Source: Nissolia schottii (Eukaryota; Streptophyta; Magnoliopsida; Fabales; Fabaceae). Taken from it: 64,000 nucleotides of DNA. The notes below the pieces were generated by a model. That model saw nothing but the letters and a program-made list of their open reading frames with translations, was not told the DNA's origin and searched no databases. Location: contig QANU01003649.1 in NCBI GenBank assembly GCA_003254905.1, positions 135,244 to 199,243 of the forward strand, given 5' to 3'. The position numbers were made by a program, and so were the translations under genes. Every line of letters starts with the position of its first letter. The first letter of the stretch is position 1. Of this stretch, positions 10,401 to 21,098 are shown one piece after another.

Positions 10401-12800
10401 GTGAAACAAGAATTATGCTTATTACTCAACTTAAGCCATACTTCTTTAGTTCTCCTTTTCTTGATGCATTACTATCAATTATCAAATGATCCTATCCACA
10501 TAGAAAGGCCACATGAAGTAACAAGTTTCTCAATGCAGGATTTGATGTAATTTTATTAAAAGAAGAATTTCATAAAAGATGAAGAAGAGAATAGTACAAG
10601 GATATTAGAGGACAAGAAATTCTCTAAACAGTATCAAAAGAGAAAACAAAGGACTTGCTTGTCGAAAATTTTTCCATTAAAAATGTCAGAGTTACGCTCT
10701 AACCAAATGCACCAAATAGTGGCATAGAGAGCATATTGCCACAAGGATTTGGCTTCCTTCTCCCAAAGCCAACAAAGCGAACCAACAAAAACTGATCCAG
10801 TATTCCGGGACAAAACCAACACTCGCCAACACCATAAATAAGAAAATTTCATAATTGCATACTACTTCCTTCAAAGTAAATCGGACTGCAGATTTTACTA
10901 CCACAGAAAAAACAAAACAAGAAACGAATACATTTTAATGAAGAGTTACTATATAATCATTTATATATGGTGAAACTAAGGTGAGCATGTAAACCAAGAA
11001 TCTAAGAGTTCTTTTTAATATTTGTCCGGAAGTCTAGAGGAATCAGAACGAAATGATATATTGATGTGCAACCTAGTTACTATGAATTATGCTGCCACAA
11101 TGAAAATTGTAGCTCATAAATGATAATAATAATTCCTGGTAATGACTTGATTGGTGAATCATGTCATGACCAATGCTTGAACACAAGATAATGTATATCC
11201 AATAAGAGTTACTAATGGCAAAACCCAACGCAGAAAGATGTTCTCCCAATGCAAGACAAATGTTTTTACTAAGGGTGTGCATGTTTTATTTCGGAGGGGA
11301 AGGAAAGGAAAGGAGTTGGTAGGCTTAATCATACTTGGGAGTTTTAATTAAGCCTATCAACTCCTTTCCTTCCCTTCCCCTTCAAAATAAAACTCACAAA
11401 CACACCCTAAGCGAATGGGGTTGTTAAAATTGCATCCATGATTTTAGCTTGTGATCCACAAGCCCATAACCACAATTGGGGCTGTTACGGCTGTAATATT
11501 ATAGACTTTGTGATCTCTGCAGTCGCATAGAAACTGCAATTGCTACACATCAGCTGTAGTTTTCTGCAACTGCTCACTAGTACTTCTATAAATGCAATGC
11601 AGTTGAATAAAAAATAAAAATAAAAATGCAATGCAGTTACTCCCTCAGTCTACTTTTTGTTGTCATTTTTGACAAAACACACATATTAAGAAATCATTTG
11701 ATGAGCATGGCGATAGAAAAGAATATATAGTGTATAAACTAAATTAATCTTAAAGTAATAACTGTTATAGTCATTAGATGTCACGGGGAGAACGCGAGAT
11801 GATGGGATATAATTGAAAAAAAAAGAAATTTAATACTTCCTTAATCTAATAAATGACAAGTAACATTGGATAAAATTTTGGATAAGAAATGACAACAAAA
11901 AGAATCTCCATTTCAGGTATGTGGGTCTTTACTGCCTCCCGCTTTTAACTGTTTCTTTTAATGGTATTTTTTACTTTGGGTTGATACACATTTAATGTTA
12001 TAGATTATGAAAGAATCTCACGCTGTGGTGGCACGTATGAATGAAATATCTCTAGAATCACCTATTTATAGGAAAGCCCATTTGAAAAATGCTAGATAAT
12101 TTGGAATTTTATCAGAATTTATCTGATGTGACTGCTCATTGCCCTTTAATCGAATCACATACTATACTTTATTTCATCATCCTATCATCAACCCTATTTG
12201 ATTTCTATCAAAATAATTTCAGCACTTTTCGTTAGCGTGTAAGGTTGCTCATACCATTAACTTAAACTAAAAAGTTGGAACGCTTAACACAGTGAAACGA
12301 AGCATACCAATTTCCACGGTGACATCGAGCACTTCGTTCCCAGCTTCGGGATCACTTTCGGGCTCAACCTCGCCACGTGCCTCTCGCGCCTTAACGAGGC
12401 TATCAATTGCCTTGAACAGCTCGGGATCGAAACTCTCGGGCAACCCAAGCTCCCTCGCTCTCTCCTCCTTCAACGACCAATACGAACCGCGAGAGTTCTT
12501 CTTCTTCTTCTTCTTCTTGGACTCCCAGGCGCGGATCTTATCGTACTCCGAGAGCAACGAATCCCACTTCCTCCGGCACTGGCCCATGTTCCGGCCCACC
12601 TCCAAGGCGGCGCAGTTGTCGGCTATGATGTTCCACTGCTGGTAGGAGGACAGGGCGGTGGAGCAATCGGATTCAACGGCTGCGATCTCGTTGACGAGGA
12701 TGAGCGACTCCGTGACCGTCCAATCTGGAGCGGCCTGGGATCGCGTGCGTCGAACGCCGCCAGATGGCGAGTTGGCGCCGTCGTTATTGTTCTCCTTCAT
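7472..12800 (-). CDS. Trihelix (Myb/SANT-like) transcription factor, ASR3-like, two exons
   Basis: Nuclear DNA-binding protein. I join exon 1 (12800-12308) to exon 2 (8055-7472): donor G|GTATGC, acceptor TTAG|GGTCC, both phase 1. The product is 358 residues. Trihelix domain residues ~27-115 with the three spaced tryptophans W27, W56 and W79 (CRRKWDSLLSEYDKI), then a seven-lysine run (95-101, an AAG microsatellite). After the junction comes a basic patch (SKRKRRRSRSERNR, likely nuclear localisation), an acidic middle, and a C-terminal helix (RRQGDKLIENLGKFSSILNK) as in ASR3/SH4-type trihelix proteins. The known family acts mostly as repressors. The start at 12800 is the first ATG before the domain. 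The 4.25-kb intron carries a LINE scrap and two MITEs. A MULE sits about 0.6 kb upstream. The exon join is predicted, not shown by a transcript. Confidence 0.85.
10550..10860 (-). mobile_element. LINE (non-LTR) fragment, C-terminal end of ORF2
   Basis: The minus-strand frame contains LWQYALYATIWCIWLERNSD followed by IFNGK. This matches the zinc-binding C-terminal tail of plant L1 reverse transcriptases (W..IY..LW.IWKERN.RIF.GK). The upstream part (LCWLWEKEAKS) fits as well. Only ~100 residues survive. It lies inside the trihelix intron in the same orientation as the gene. Confidence 0.7.
11273..11407. mobile_element. Tourist-like (PIF/Harbinger) MITE
   Basis: 135 bp. The termini are inverted: GGGTGTGCATGTTTTATTT on the left, AAATAAAACTCACAAACACACCC on the right reading inward in complement. 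The 3-bp target duplication TAA (11270-11272 and 11408-11410) fits the TWA preference of PIF/Harbinger. The interior continues as a hairpin (GGAGTTGGTAGGCTTAAT pairing with TTAAGCCTATCAACTCC), so a transcript through the intron would fold into a long stem. Confidence 0.85.
11639..11908. mobile_element. Stowaway-like MITE (decayed)
   Basis: Left end TACTCCCTCAGTCTACTTTT followed by TGTTGTCATTTTTGACAAA. The right end in complement reads GGAGATTCTTTTTGTTGTC followed by ATTTCTTATCC. The paired TTTTTGTTGTCATTT blocks support an inverted-repeat element. The extreme right end has decayed, so the boundary is approximate. Confidence 0.5.
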
Positions 12801-12990
12801 CTTGAGCTCGAAATTTCTTACAGTATTGGGAGGAAAGAAAGGAGGGAACGAAGCTTTAAAAAGTTTAGTTTTTTTGATAATTCAATCGGTTCCCTTCGTG
12901 GCTGTCTCTAACTCTACTTGCGAGTTCGCGACAACCCTCGTTCCACTTCCATTTGTTCCTCAAACGGCACCGTATTGTTAACTACTGGCG

Positions 12991-13015
12991 TATACCCGTG
13001 CGTTGCACGGGTATA
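12991..13015. repeat. Hairpin TATACCCGTGC-gtt-GCACGGGTATA, possible Helitron 3' end
   Basis: A perfect 11-bp inverted repeat with a 3-base loop. Short GC-rich hairpins of this kind mark the 3' ends of many plant Helitrons, normally followed by CTRR. Here the complement strand continues CGCCAGT, one base from CTAGT. The hairpin lies ~190 bp upstream of the trihelix start codon. The Helitron reading is a guess; the palindrome itself is certain. Confidence 0.4.
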
Positions 13016-14154
13016 TTTGACAAACAAATTTCAAAATAAATAGATCATTAATTTTTGTTGTTAAGACTGCTTCAACTACTTCTATATAAATCTTTTGGGT
13101 AATTATTCTTGCGCACCCGTGCTATTTTAAGAAAAGCATGTGCTGGCTCAACACACCGTTCATTGTAATCAATTACGCCCGACGTTCGAGATGACCGTTC
13201 CGCACTTCCCTTTTGTTTCTTCGCTTTTGTTCATTCTCTCTTAATTTCGTGCTTCACTTTTTGCTTTCTTCATTGTTGATCATCCGCTCTCAGTGTGTCG
13301 CTTCATTTTGTTTTATGCTCGATTATTCTCGTTCGTTTTTATTATGTTCTGTGTTATTCTGTTCTGTAATCATTTCTGTAATTGATGTCGACGAATGCAC
13401 CAGATTTTGTTGACAAGGAGCCGCCGTTTATAGAGTTGGTGGAAAGATTCAACAATACGACGGCGGCGCCGCCCCCAATCACAGTGGAGGAAGGTAATTA
13501 TTCAGTAAAGTAATGAGTAGGTCGTTTATAATATGATAGTTGTGTCGTGCATAGGTAAATGGTTGTGTCTAAGAATATAACAAAGCTATGTCTCACACAT
13601 TTGGAAGGTTAGGTCTAAATTGGTAGAATGGGTAGGTCTCTAATAATAGATTGATTATGTCTCATTTCACAAGAAGGTTAAGTTTTTTTATAATTTGGAC
13701 GTTATGTCTGTTATACTTTTCAAAGGGCATGCTATGTGGCTCCATCATACCAACGCAAGGAATCGTTGATGTTAACAATGAAGAGATCGTTTTAGTAACA
13801 TACTGATAGAGGGATTTTATCCGACATTTTTATACTCTATAATTGAGCATTGCAGCCTAGAATTATGTGATTTTGATGGCTAATTGATAAGATTCGCATA
13901 ATTGTTCTTTTATGAGCATAATTGAGAAAATTATACTTTAAACACCACCTTTAAATGATTTTTAATTGTCTCGAGTAACCTATGCGTCTAACATCTTGTG
14001 TTTGAATTGTTAGAATCACAGGTAATCGAGTGTTAGTGCAAGAAGGGGAGCAAAAGAAGTAAGGAATGGAAGAAAAGAGCGCACAAAGTGATAACTCTCT
14101 AACAAGAGGCCCGAAATACAAAAAAAAATAAATGAGCCAATTGTGAATCAGTGG

Positions 14155-14330
14155 AGCATCTCGCGTGAGACTTAAGGAGTCTCAAATGTCTCGCACGAGT
14201 TGAAGCAAATAGAGAGCAAGGATTGGCACTCTGGAGGGCATCTCGTGCGAGACACATATACGTCTCGCCCGAGACGTGACAAACAAGAAGCGTGTCTCCC
14301 GCGAGACTCAATGCAACTCGCACTAGACAC
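14155..14330 (+). promoter_or_regulatory. Array of CTCGCGCGAG-type palindromes upstream of the LTR TATA box
   Basis: Six imperfect palindromes: CTCGCGTGAG, CTCGCACGAG, CTCGTGCGAG, CTCGCCCGAG, CTCCCGCGAG and CTCGCACTAG, each preceded by T or extended with AC. They lie 45-220 bp upstream of TATAAATA at 14373. A U3 enhancer or repressor-binding role is inferred from position only. Confidence 0.6.
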
Positions 14331-14372
14331 GACCGCTAAGGCCCGAAACCTTATTTTGTGACCCCAAAAGGT

Positions 14373-14380
14373 TATAAATA
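14373..14380 (+). promoter_or_regulatory. TATA box of solo LTR (TATAAATA)
   Basis: GGTTATAAATAGACA in the middle of the LTR, followed by a plausible transcribed leader. It fixes the orientation of the element. Confidence 0.6.
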
Positions 14381-16329
14381 GACATAGGGTGAACACAATT
14401 GAGAGAGCTTATCAGCTCCCAGCCGCTCTTTAGATTAGGGTTTACATAGTTTTTCCTTTATTTTTCTAGCATCTTAGGATTTATGTTAGCGATGCTTTGC
14501 TAGTTTCCGTTCGTTCGAAGATTGTTGGAGCTCTCGCAATCGCGTCTGAGTTCTTTCGTTTTTGACTCGCTTTCTTCCTTAATGTAATTCAGGTTTCTAT
14601 TATTTTCTAATTATTTTTCTATATTTATTATTTTACTTTATTAATTTGTTTATTATGCGTTTTTATCCTCCAACCATGGAGGCGTAGTTCCCTTAATATC
14701 TTGCATGCGGTAACTCTAGATTAAGATTAATTAGAGATTCTTGCGCTTAATGTTTATTCATATTCTGTTCCGCTCCTAATTAGTGATATAGCGATCGCAT
14801 GTTATTGGTTAGGGTTAATTTTAGGTTGATAAATCTTGACAATTGTAGGATTTATTGATTTAGGATTTGGGAACTTTTTGGGGAACTAATCAGATCTAAT
14901 TAGGTTGTGCAATTGGGACATAATAGATAATGGTTTTAAATGTTGAGATCTAAGTAATTAATTCCTATATTAATTAATGCTCAGGATATTGGCGATCATA
15001 GTCTCTTAGGTGATTTGTATGTTAATTTGAGATTTCAACTAACAAACAACATCCCCTCCTACGAATAATTGATTAGGAACCAATGACAATTAATCCTTGA
15101 TCTGGAAACACCATATCCACGATATTGCTTTTTATCATTGTTAACTTACTTTCATTTCACTTTCTTTTTATTTATATTCATCAATCCAAAGCCCTGTTTT
15201 TTTAATTGTAATTGGCTTGGAAATTGCTTCCTTAGAGACGACGTAGGTTAGCTCCTATATTACCTTTTTGGGGTTAATTTAGTTTTATAAATTATTATTT
15301 GATCGTGCACTGAAATTAATGACGTTTTGGTGTGTGTCACATACGACAAGAATGGAGGGATGATGTTGTCAAACATTGAAGAACCTGATGGTATTTTTAA
15401 TGAATTAAATAATTTTTAGGTCTTAGATTTTATATTTTTAAGGTCTGAAACTTTATATTAACTAGGTCTGATTTGCGATGGCTGTTAGGTCCTGCAACCA
15501 GATATGGTCAGGTCTTTTTTGAATTACATGTTAGGTCTATTTTATTTAATATGCGATATTTTTGTATGTTTCATGCAGACGAAGACATGCATGCTTAATC
15601 AAGCACAAATATTAATATCCTAATTGTTGGTATGCAATTTGAGTCTGTTGAGAATGTTCATGATTCTATGCAACTAGTGTTGGATTTGAGTGCAAGATTA
15701 GAAACACAAAATCTGATGAATTTGGAGTTCCATGTTTTCGTATAATTACATGTGTTAGAGAGGGTGACAGTCGATTGAAGTTAACACCATCAAAGAGGAC
15801 GAACCTTTCCGTTGCTGCAAACTGCAAGGCCAAGATCATTACATCAAAGAACACTGAAGGGGTTTGGATGATCAACAATTTTGTTTTGGAGCACTATCAT
15901 GCAACAAGTCCATCAAAAGTAAGACACTTTACATCTAACAGATTTATACCGATGTTTGCAAAAAAAAATGATTGCGATGGATGACAGTACAGGTGAACGG
16001 ACATATAAGACCTATAACTCCTTGTTATATGAAGTTGGAGGAGCAAAAAACATTACATTCACAGAGAGGGATGTTAGGAATTTCTTAAGGACAGATGTTA
16101 GAGGTGTTGGTTCGGAAGGGGACGACCAACCCATGATCCAATACTTTCACAGGATGCAGGCTCGAAATGGTAATTTTTACTATGAAATTCTACATGATGA
16201 CGAGAGGCGAATCACCCATGCTTTTTGGTGTGATGCTAGGAGTCGAGCATCATATGAATATTTTAGGGACATGATATCGTTCGACACGACATGCTTGACT
16301 AACATGTACGGTACATTTGTACATTATTA

Positions 16330-16505
16330 TTTACAAGACCTAACTAGATTAATATATGAGACCTAACCACATTACTGTACGTGACCTAACCACATAATTA
16401 TATGAGACCTAACTTTATGTGATTTCAGACCTAACTTTCTTTATCAAACCAGACTTAACCATGTAATTATATGAGACCTAACTACACTTATAATTTTATT
16501 TGTAG
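16330..16505 (+). repeat. MULE intron filled with GACCTAAC motifs
   Basis: This intron of the transposase gene (acceptor TTTGTAG|GTACAAT at 16505) holds seven copies of GACCTAAC/GACTTAAC, usually as GAGACCTAACCAC, spaced 15-30 bases. The same motif in inverse form (GGTTAGGTCTC) fills the introns at 13494-13727, 15391-15575, 16909-17040 and 26620-26800, and the 3' flank at 27710-27810. Confidence 0.8.
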
Positions 16506-17886
16506 GTACAATATGCCTTTTGCATGTTTTGTTGGTGTTAATCATCATGGGAATTCTGTTTTGTTTGGATGTGAGTTGTTTGTGTCTGAAGAGAAAGAAT
16601 CATTTGTTTTGTTATTTCAATGTTTCTTGAGATGCATGAAGGGGAAGACACCCTTGAGAATCATAATAGACCAGTGCATGTTAATAAAGTACACAATTGA
16701 AGTAGTGTTCCCCACAACTCGTCATCGTTGGTGTATTTGGCATATATTAAAGAAAGTTCCATACAAGTTAAAACGATGCACAAAATATCTCAACATCAAA
16801 GAGGACATTAACAAGGCTATTTACAACACACTTACTTTTGAAGAGTTCGAGAAGGAATGGAATGTGCTTGTGGATAAGCACAAACTTCAAACAATGCATG
16901 GATTTCAGGTATGGTTAGGTTTGTCTAGTATAAGTTGTTGTGTATGTATTTACTATGTTGTTAGATTTACATATATGGAATGGTTAGGTCTAATAATATC
17001 CATTTGTTATTAATGATGAAATTGTACAAGAGTATTTAATGATCGCCATAGGTGGGTCCCGGTATATTTTAGAGATGAATTTTGGGCTGGCATGTCAAGT
17101 ACACAAAGAAGTGAAAGTATGAATGCATTTTTTGATGGCTTCCTCAACTCAAGTAGTGGCCTGTGTAACACCCCTAGTTAACTGCATATGCTCGAATCAT
17201 ACGCAATGCTCACTAGGGTGTTTATCACTTGGTGGGAATACTTATAGTTCTTTATTCCCTTTGGAAATACTGGGTTAAGGAAAATATGGACCATTTTAAA
17301 ACTTTTCTGGTTATTACATATTCATAAAGTATGAGCCGTGTGTGAACGAGATATATGATACAAGTGATAGAGCTTGGGGCTTACGACGGTGAATCATTCA
17401 TAGTATAAGCATTTATATAAGCGCGTATACAGTCCATTATAGATAAATTACAACCAAGCACAGTGTATAATAATAATTTACATATATAAGTCATAGTCAT
17501 TAAAATACATAGCAAAAAGTCCCTCTAGCACACGACTATACTGGTTTGTCTTTGTGGCCTTGGCGTTCTGGCCTTCAATTCTCGGCAGCCTGTGCTCTGT
17601 CTCTTACTGCTCCTTGTGCGGCTTCTCGTAGCCCTCGTTTGCTCCTAGAAGCATAAGTGAGTGGGGGTGAGAACGTTCGTCCTCAGTGGGGTACCTTAGC
17701 GTGGGGTTTACCTCGTTAATTCACTTATGAACCAGGTCGCTTAGGAGATCTCTACGTGTACATGTATACTAACTTCCTACTGATTTTTATCTGTTGCCTA
17801 GATCCTGAGCGGCTTTATCTATTTTATTAGGTGACGGGGGATCTAATCTTTCTTATCTAGGTTCTCGTGCTTGTTAACTTCCTTCG

Positions 17887-20830
17887 TGTAACAACCCGAC
17901 TTTTTCCCTTCATTTAAAATGTTACATAGGAAAGAATTAAAAATATAATAATAAGAAAAAGGTGAGATAAAAATGAAATAAAATTCAAATATTAATTTTA
18001 TTCTTGTAATATTAATTAAAAATAATAATTCTGCGATCTCGTGGCGTCTGGTGACGTTCGGGTCGGTATTAGGTTATTCTTAGGATTTAATTACGACTCA
18101 AAGGAGTCTGTAAAATACATTGATATGAAAATAAATTCAAGAATATCTCAACAAAGAATTAAATATTAATAAGGAAAATTAATAGGTCACAACGGTATGT
18201 CCGGAATATTTTTAGGACTTCTGTACATAAATAGTTAATGAACGAACATGTCCGAAAACACACCGAGAGAAAATAGAATTATGGATGGATGGCCAAAGGC
18301 CACTAAAACCCACGGCCAGCCCTCACCACCCGAAACCACGCATACATACACTCCAAAGTTTTCATTTTCTTCTTCCTAAGTTTCCCAAAACCAAAGCTCC
18401 ATATCCACCAAAGTTTAAACTCTCAAACTCATCAAGAAGACAAGCTAGTAGCAAGGCTAGGAGTTCCTCTTCAATTGGAAGCAAGGACATCAAGTTCCAT
18501 AACCCTAATCTTCCATAACCTAGGTTTTCATCCTTTCTTAGCAAGAAGGCTTAAGCAAGCAAGCAAGGCTTGATTTCATCTTTTCTCTAGCATCAACAAG
18601 CTCTTGAGGAAGTGGGTAACTCTAGTTCCTCACCCCTTTAATGGTGGATGCTTGATATGTGTTTATGTATGTAATTGTAGTTAGGCTTAAGTGTATGTGT
18701 ATGCTTGATTTATTGTTGTAGAATTATGCTAGGACTTAGGGAGATAATTCTGAAGGGTCTTGTGACCTAGATTAGATAGGATTATTGTGCTTGGATTATG
18801 GGTGAAACTCAAGCAGGTGCCATGGGAGCAAAGGGGAGGAAAATGGAAGAAATGGTGCATTCGGTCTTCAAGTTTCGCCCAGTGGCCGCTGAGCGATGCT
18901 CTGGCGCCGCTGAGCGAAATGCCGTGAACTTCAGCGTTAAGCGGTAGGCGGTTACCGCTGAGCGATCTGAGGGCCACGTGGAAAGTCTGAAAAGATATTT
19001 TCTTAAAGGATAAAAGTCAGTGGAGATATTTTAAAAGTTGTCAGACCGCTGAGCGATGGAACTCTTACCGCTGAGCGATAAGAACTCCTATCGCTGAGCG
19101 AAGCTGTATCCAGCATTGAGCGCTATACCTCAAACCGCTGAGCGGACAATAGTTTCCGCTGAGCGGCTTGAGACTATGGAACTCCTCTTGAGGCACATAG
19201 TCCAGTATTTATTGCTATATCTGTGATTGATAGTTGAATTCTATGAAGTATATGATGTATGTGAAGGAAATGTACCGAACATGCATATTACATGTAATCT
19301 GTGATGAAATCTGTAGCATTTCATGCATTCATGATTCACCTAGTTTAAAGACACTAGAATTAACTCTGAGATGAGTAAAGATTCTGAAATGAATCATAGG
19401 GAACAAGTATGCCATGCTGCAAGTACAGAAATGCTGAAATGCTGAAAAAGGGCAAATGCCTAATGCTGAAAAAGGGCCACTGCCCCATGTTGTAAAAGGG
19501 CCAATGCCCAATGCTGAAAAAAGCTATATGCCACATGCTAAAAAGGCCGTGATCACGAGAGCCAAATAATAAGCCCATTTCAGTAAGTCCGAAAGACATA
19601 CTGAAGATGGAAGCCTGCCACAGGTGGTGTCGATATGGCATACCTGGAGGTGTGTGGTTACCACGCCTTTGCATTGTCGAAAGGGGGCAAGCTAAGGTGG
19701 GGGTACAATATCCGCCCACTGTCGAAAGGTCCCGAGGGGGCACACGGCAGGTGAAAGCCCACCGCAGGAAGGTTCAGGCAGGGCCTACACTGAGGGTGCG
19801 AGGTTATTCCATCATACTAATGTCAACAGAGGACATTACTATGGTGGGAATAACACATATTCCAAAGCAGGTTTATGATGTCATATTCTGTTATGCACAT
19901 GTACATTCTGTTAGGCATGTATATTCTGATAATTCTATCATGTTTATTCTGATGACTCTACTAGACATATTCTGATGAATCTGTCATGTTTATTCTGATG
20001 ACTCTGTTATGCATACTCTGATGATCCTATTATACATGAACATTTGAATGTATAGTTCTGCTGTTATGTCCGTACCGTCAAGAGCATGCTCGAGACAGCT
20101 AGGTATATTCACGAAATGTTAATCAGCACGAGAACGTAGTAAGCAAGAGTAGTTCCCTATCACATAGTAATGTAGATAAAGCCGTTCAGAACTTAGGCCA
20201 GATAATAAATAGTAGGATATTTAGTATGTATGTTCACTTAGAGATCTCTGAACGGCCTGAAGTCCAACCTAATTTGATACGAGACTCAGGAACTAAAGTT
20301 ATTTCCATTGAGAACCTACCGTTCTCACCCCCACTGCTTTATGACTTCAGGTACCGAAGATGAATCTTACTTTGAGGATGCAGACGAGACGCCAGCTGAG
20401 CCATGAGCGGCTAGGAGATAGATAGATGTTTAGATTTTTGCCAAGGCCATGCTGAGTAGTATTTCAGTAGTCCTTTTATTTTGATGTGATGTACTCTGAC
20501 TTATGTATTCAGTACTCCAGTTTATGTACATGTGATGTATATCTTACTTACTGTATATACCATTATGTGACTTTGTCTGATGAACCACCTGGATATGTAT
20601 TGGATGCTTTACTATCCTACAGTTATACGCTTTGTTATACTGTTCATTCTGACGCATGGCTCTATTTTAGTAATTATTCAATATACATGAGAAGTTTAAA
20701 ATTGGTCCTTATTTTCTTAAATAACTATTTTCGAAAGATAACGATGGACTAAGGTATTCCGATCAGATAGAAAACAACCTAGTGAGCTTTGTTTACTGCG
20801 TACGGGTAAACATTTAGCTAGGGTGTTTCA
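17887..20830 (+). mobile_element. Nested solo LTR 1, 2944 bp, target duplication CTTCG
   Basis: Begins TGTAACAACCCGAC, ends GGGTGTTTCA, flanked by CTTCG on both sides (17882-17886, 20831-20835). It aligns over its length with the element at 21099. Inside: eight GCTGAGCG motifs (18885-19170), a tandem stretch built on ATGCTGAAAAAGGGCC (19430-19560), and TATTCTGATGA repeats (19900-20060). No protein-coding region of a retrotransposon is present. I read it as a solo LTR; a non-autonomous element lacking internal sequence is the alternative. Confidence 0.85.
18880..19170 (+). repeat. Cluster of CCGCTGAGCGG near-palindromes (nested LTR 1)
   Basis: Eight copies with core GCTGAGCG, two of them as full CCGCTGAGCGG, plus weaker forms (TTGAGCGC, TTAAGCGG). 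Text between copies is unrelated in sequence and length. Confidence 0.8.
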
Positions 20831-21098
20831 CTTCGCGTATATACATAGGCCGTCTCGAGCGTTCTCTTGACGACTACATAGACTTACATGCATTATCATA
20901 TACTTATGTATCACATATTCATTCATCACATACTCATTCATTATGTATCTTATGCATGGGGGGAAACTGGGGTTCTCTTATGTTTCCGGCTAATTAATGG
21001 ACCGGGGTAGCGTCCTGCTTGTTATATTGTCCCGGCCGACTAATGGACCGGGGGCCGCATCCCTCCGGCTAACTAATGGACTGGGGTCGCATCGTTTT

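Larger units (their letters stand above)
8056..12307 (-). other. 4.25-kb intron of the trihelix gene
   Basis: Bounded by GTATGC (minus strand, 12307) and TTAG (8056). Apart from the LINE fragment and MITEs listed separately, I see no second gene. A minus-strand stretch at about 8345-8480 (NKELEKELG...) has protein-like composition but is interrupted, and is not needed to join the two exons. Confidence 0.6.
13804..15339 (+). mobile_element. Solo LTR, 1536 bp, target duplication CATAC
   Basis: Begins TGATAGAGGG, ends GTGTGTGTCA, and is flanked on both sides by CATAC (13799-13803, 15340-15344). TATAAATA at 14373 sets the plus orientation. Six copies of a palindromic CTCGNNCGAG-type motif lie just upstream of it. 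No internal region or second LTR remains, so it is a product of LTR-LTR recombination. It interrupts an exon of the MULE transposase. Confidence 0.9.

Noticed and set aside
12292..12645. Plus-strand frame across trihelix exon 1, with a poly-Phe run
   Set aside because: Antisense shadow; the Phe run is the complement of the lysine (AAG) repeat.
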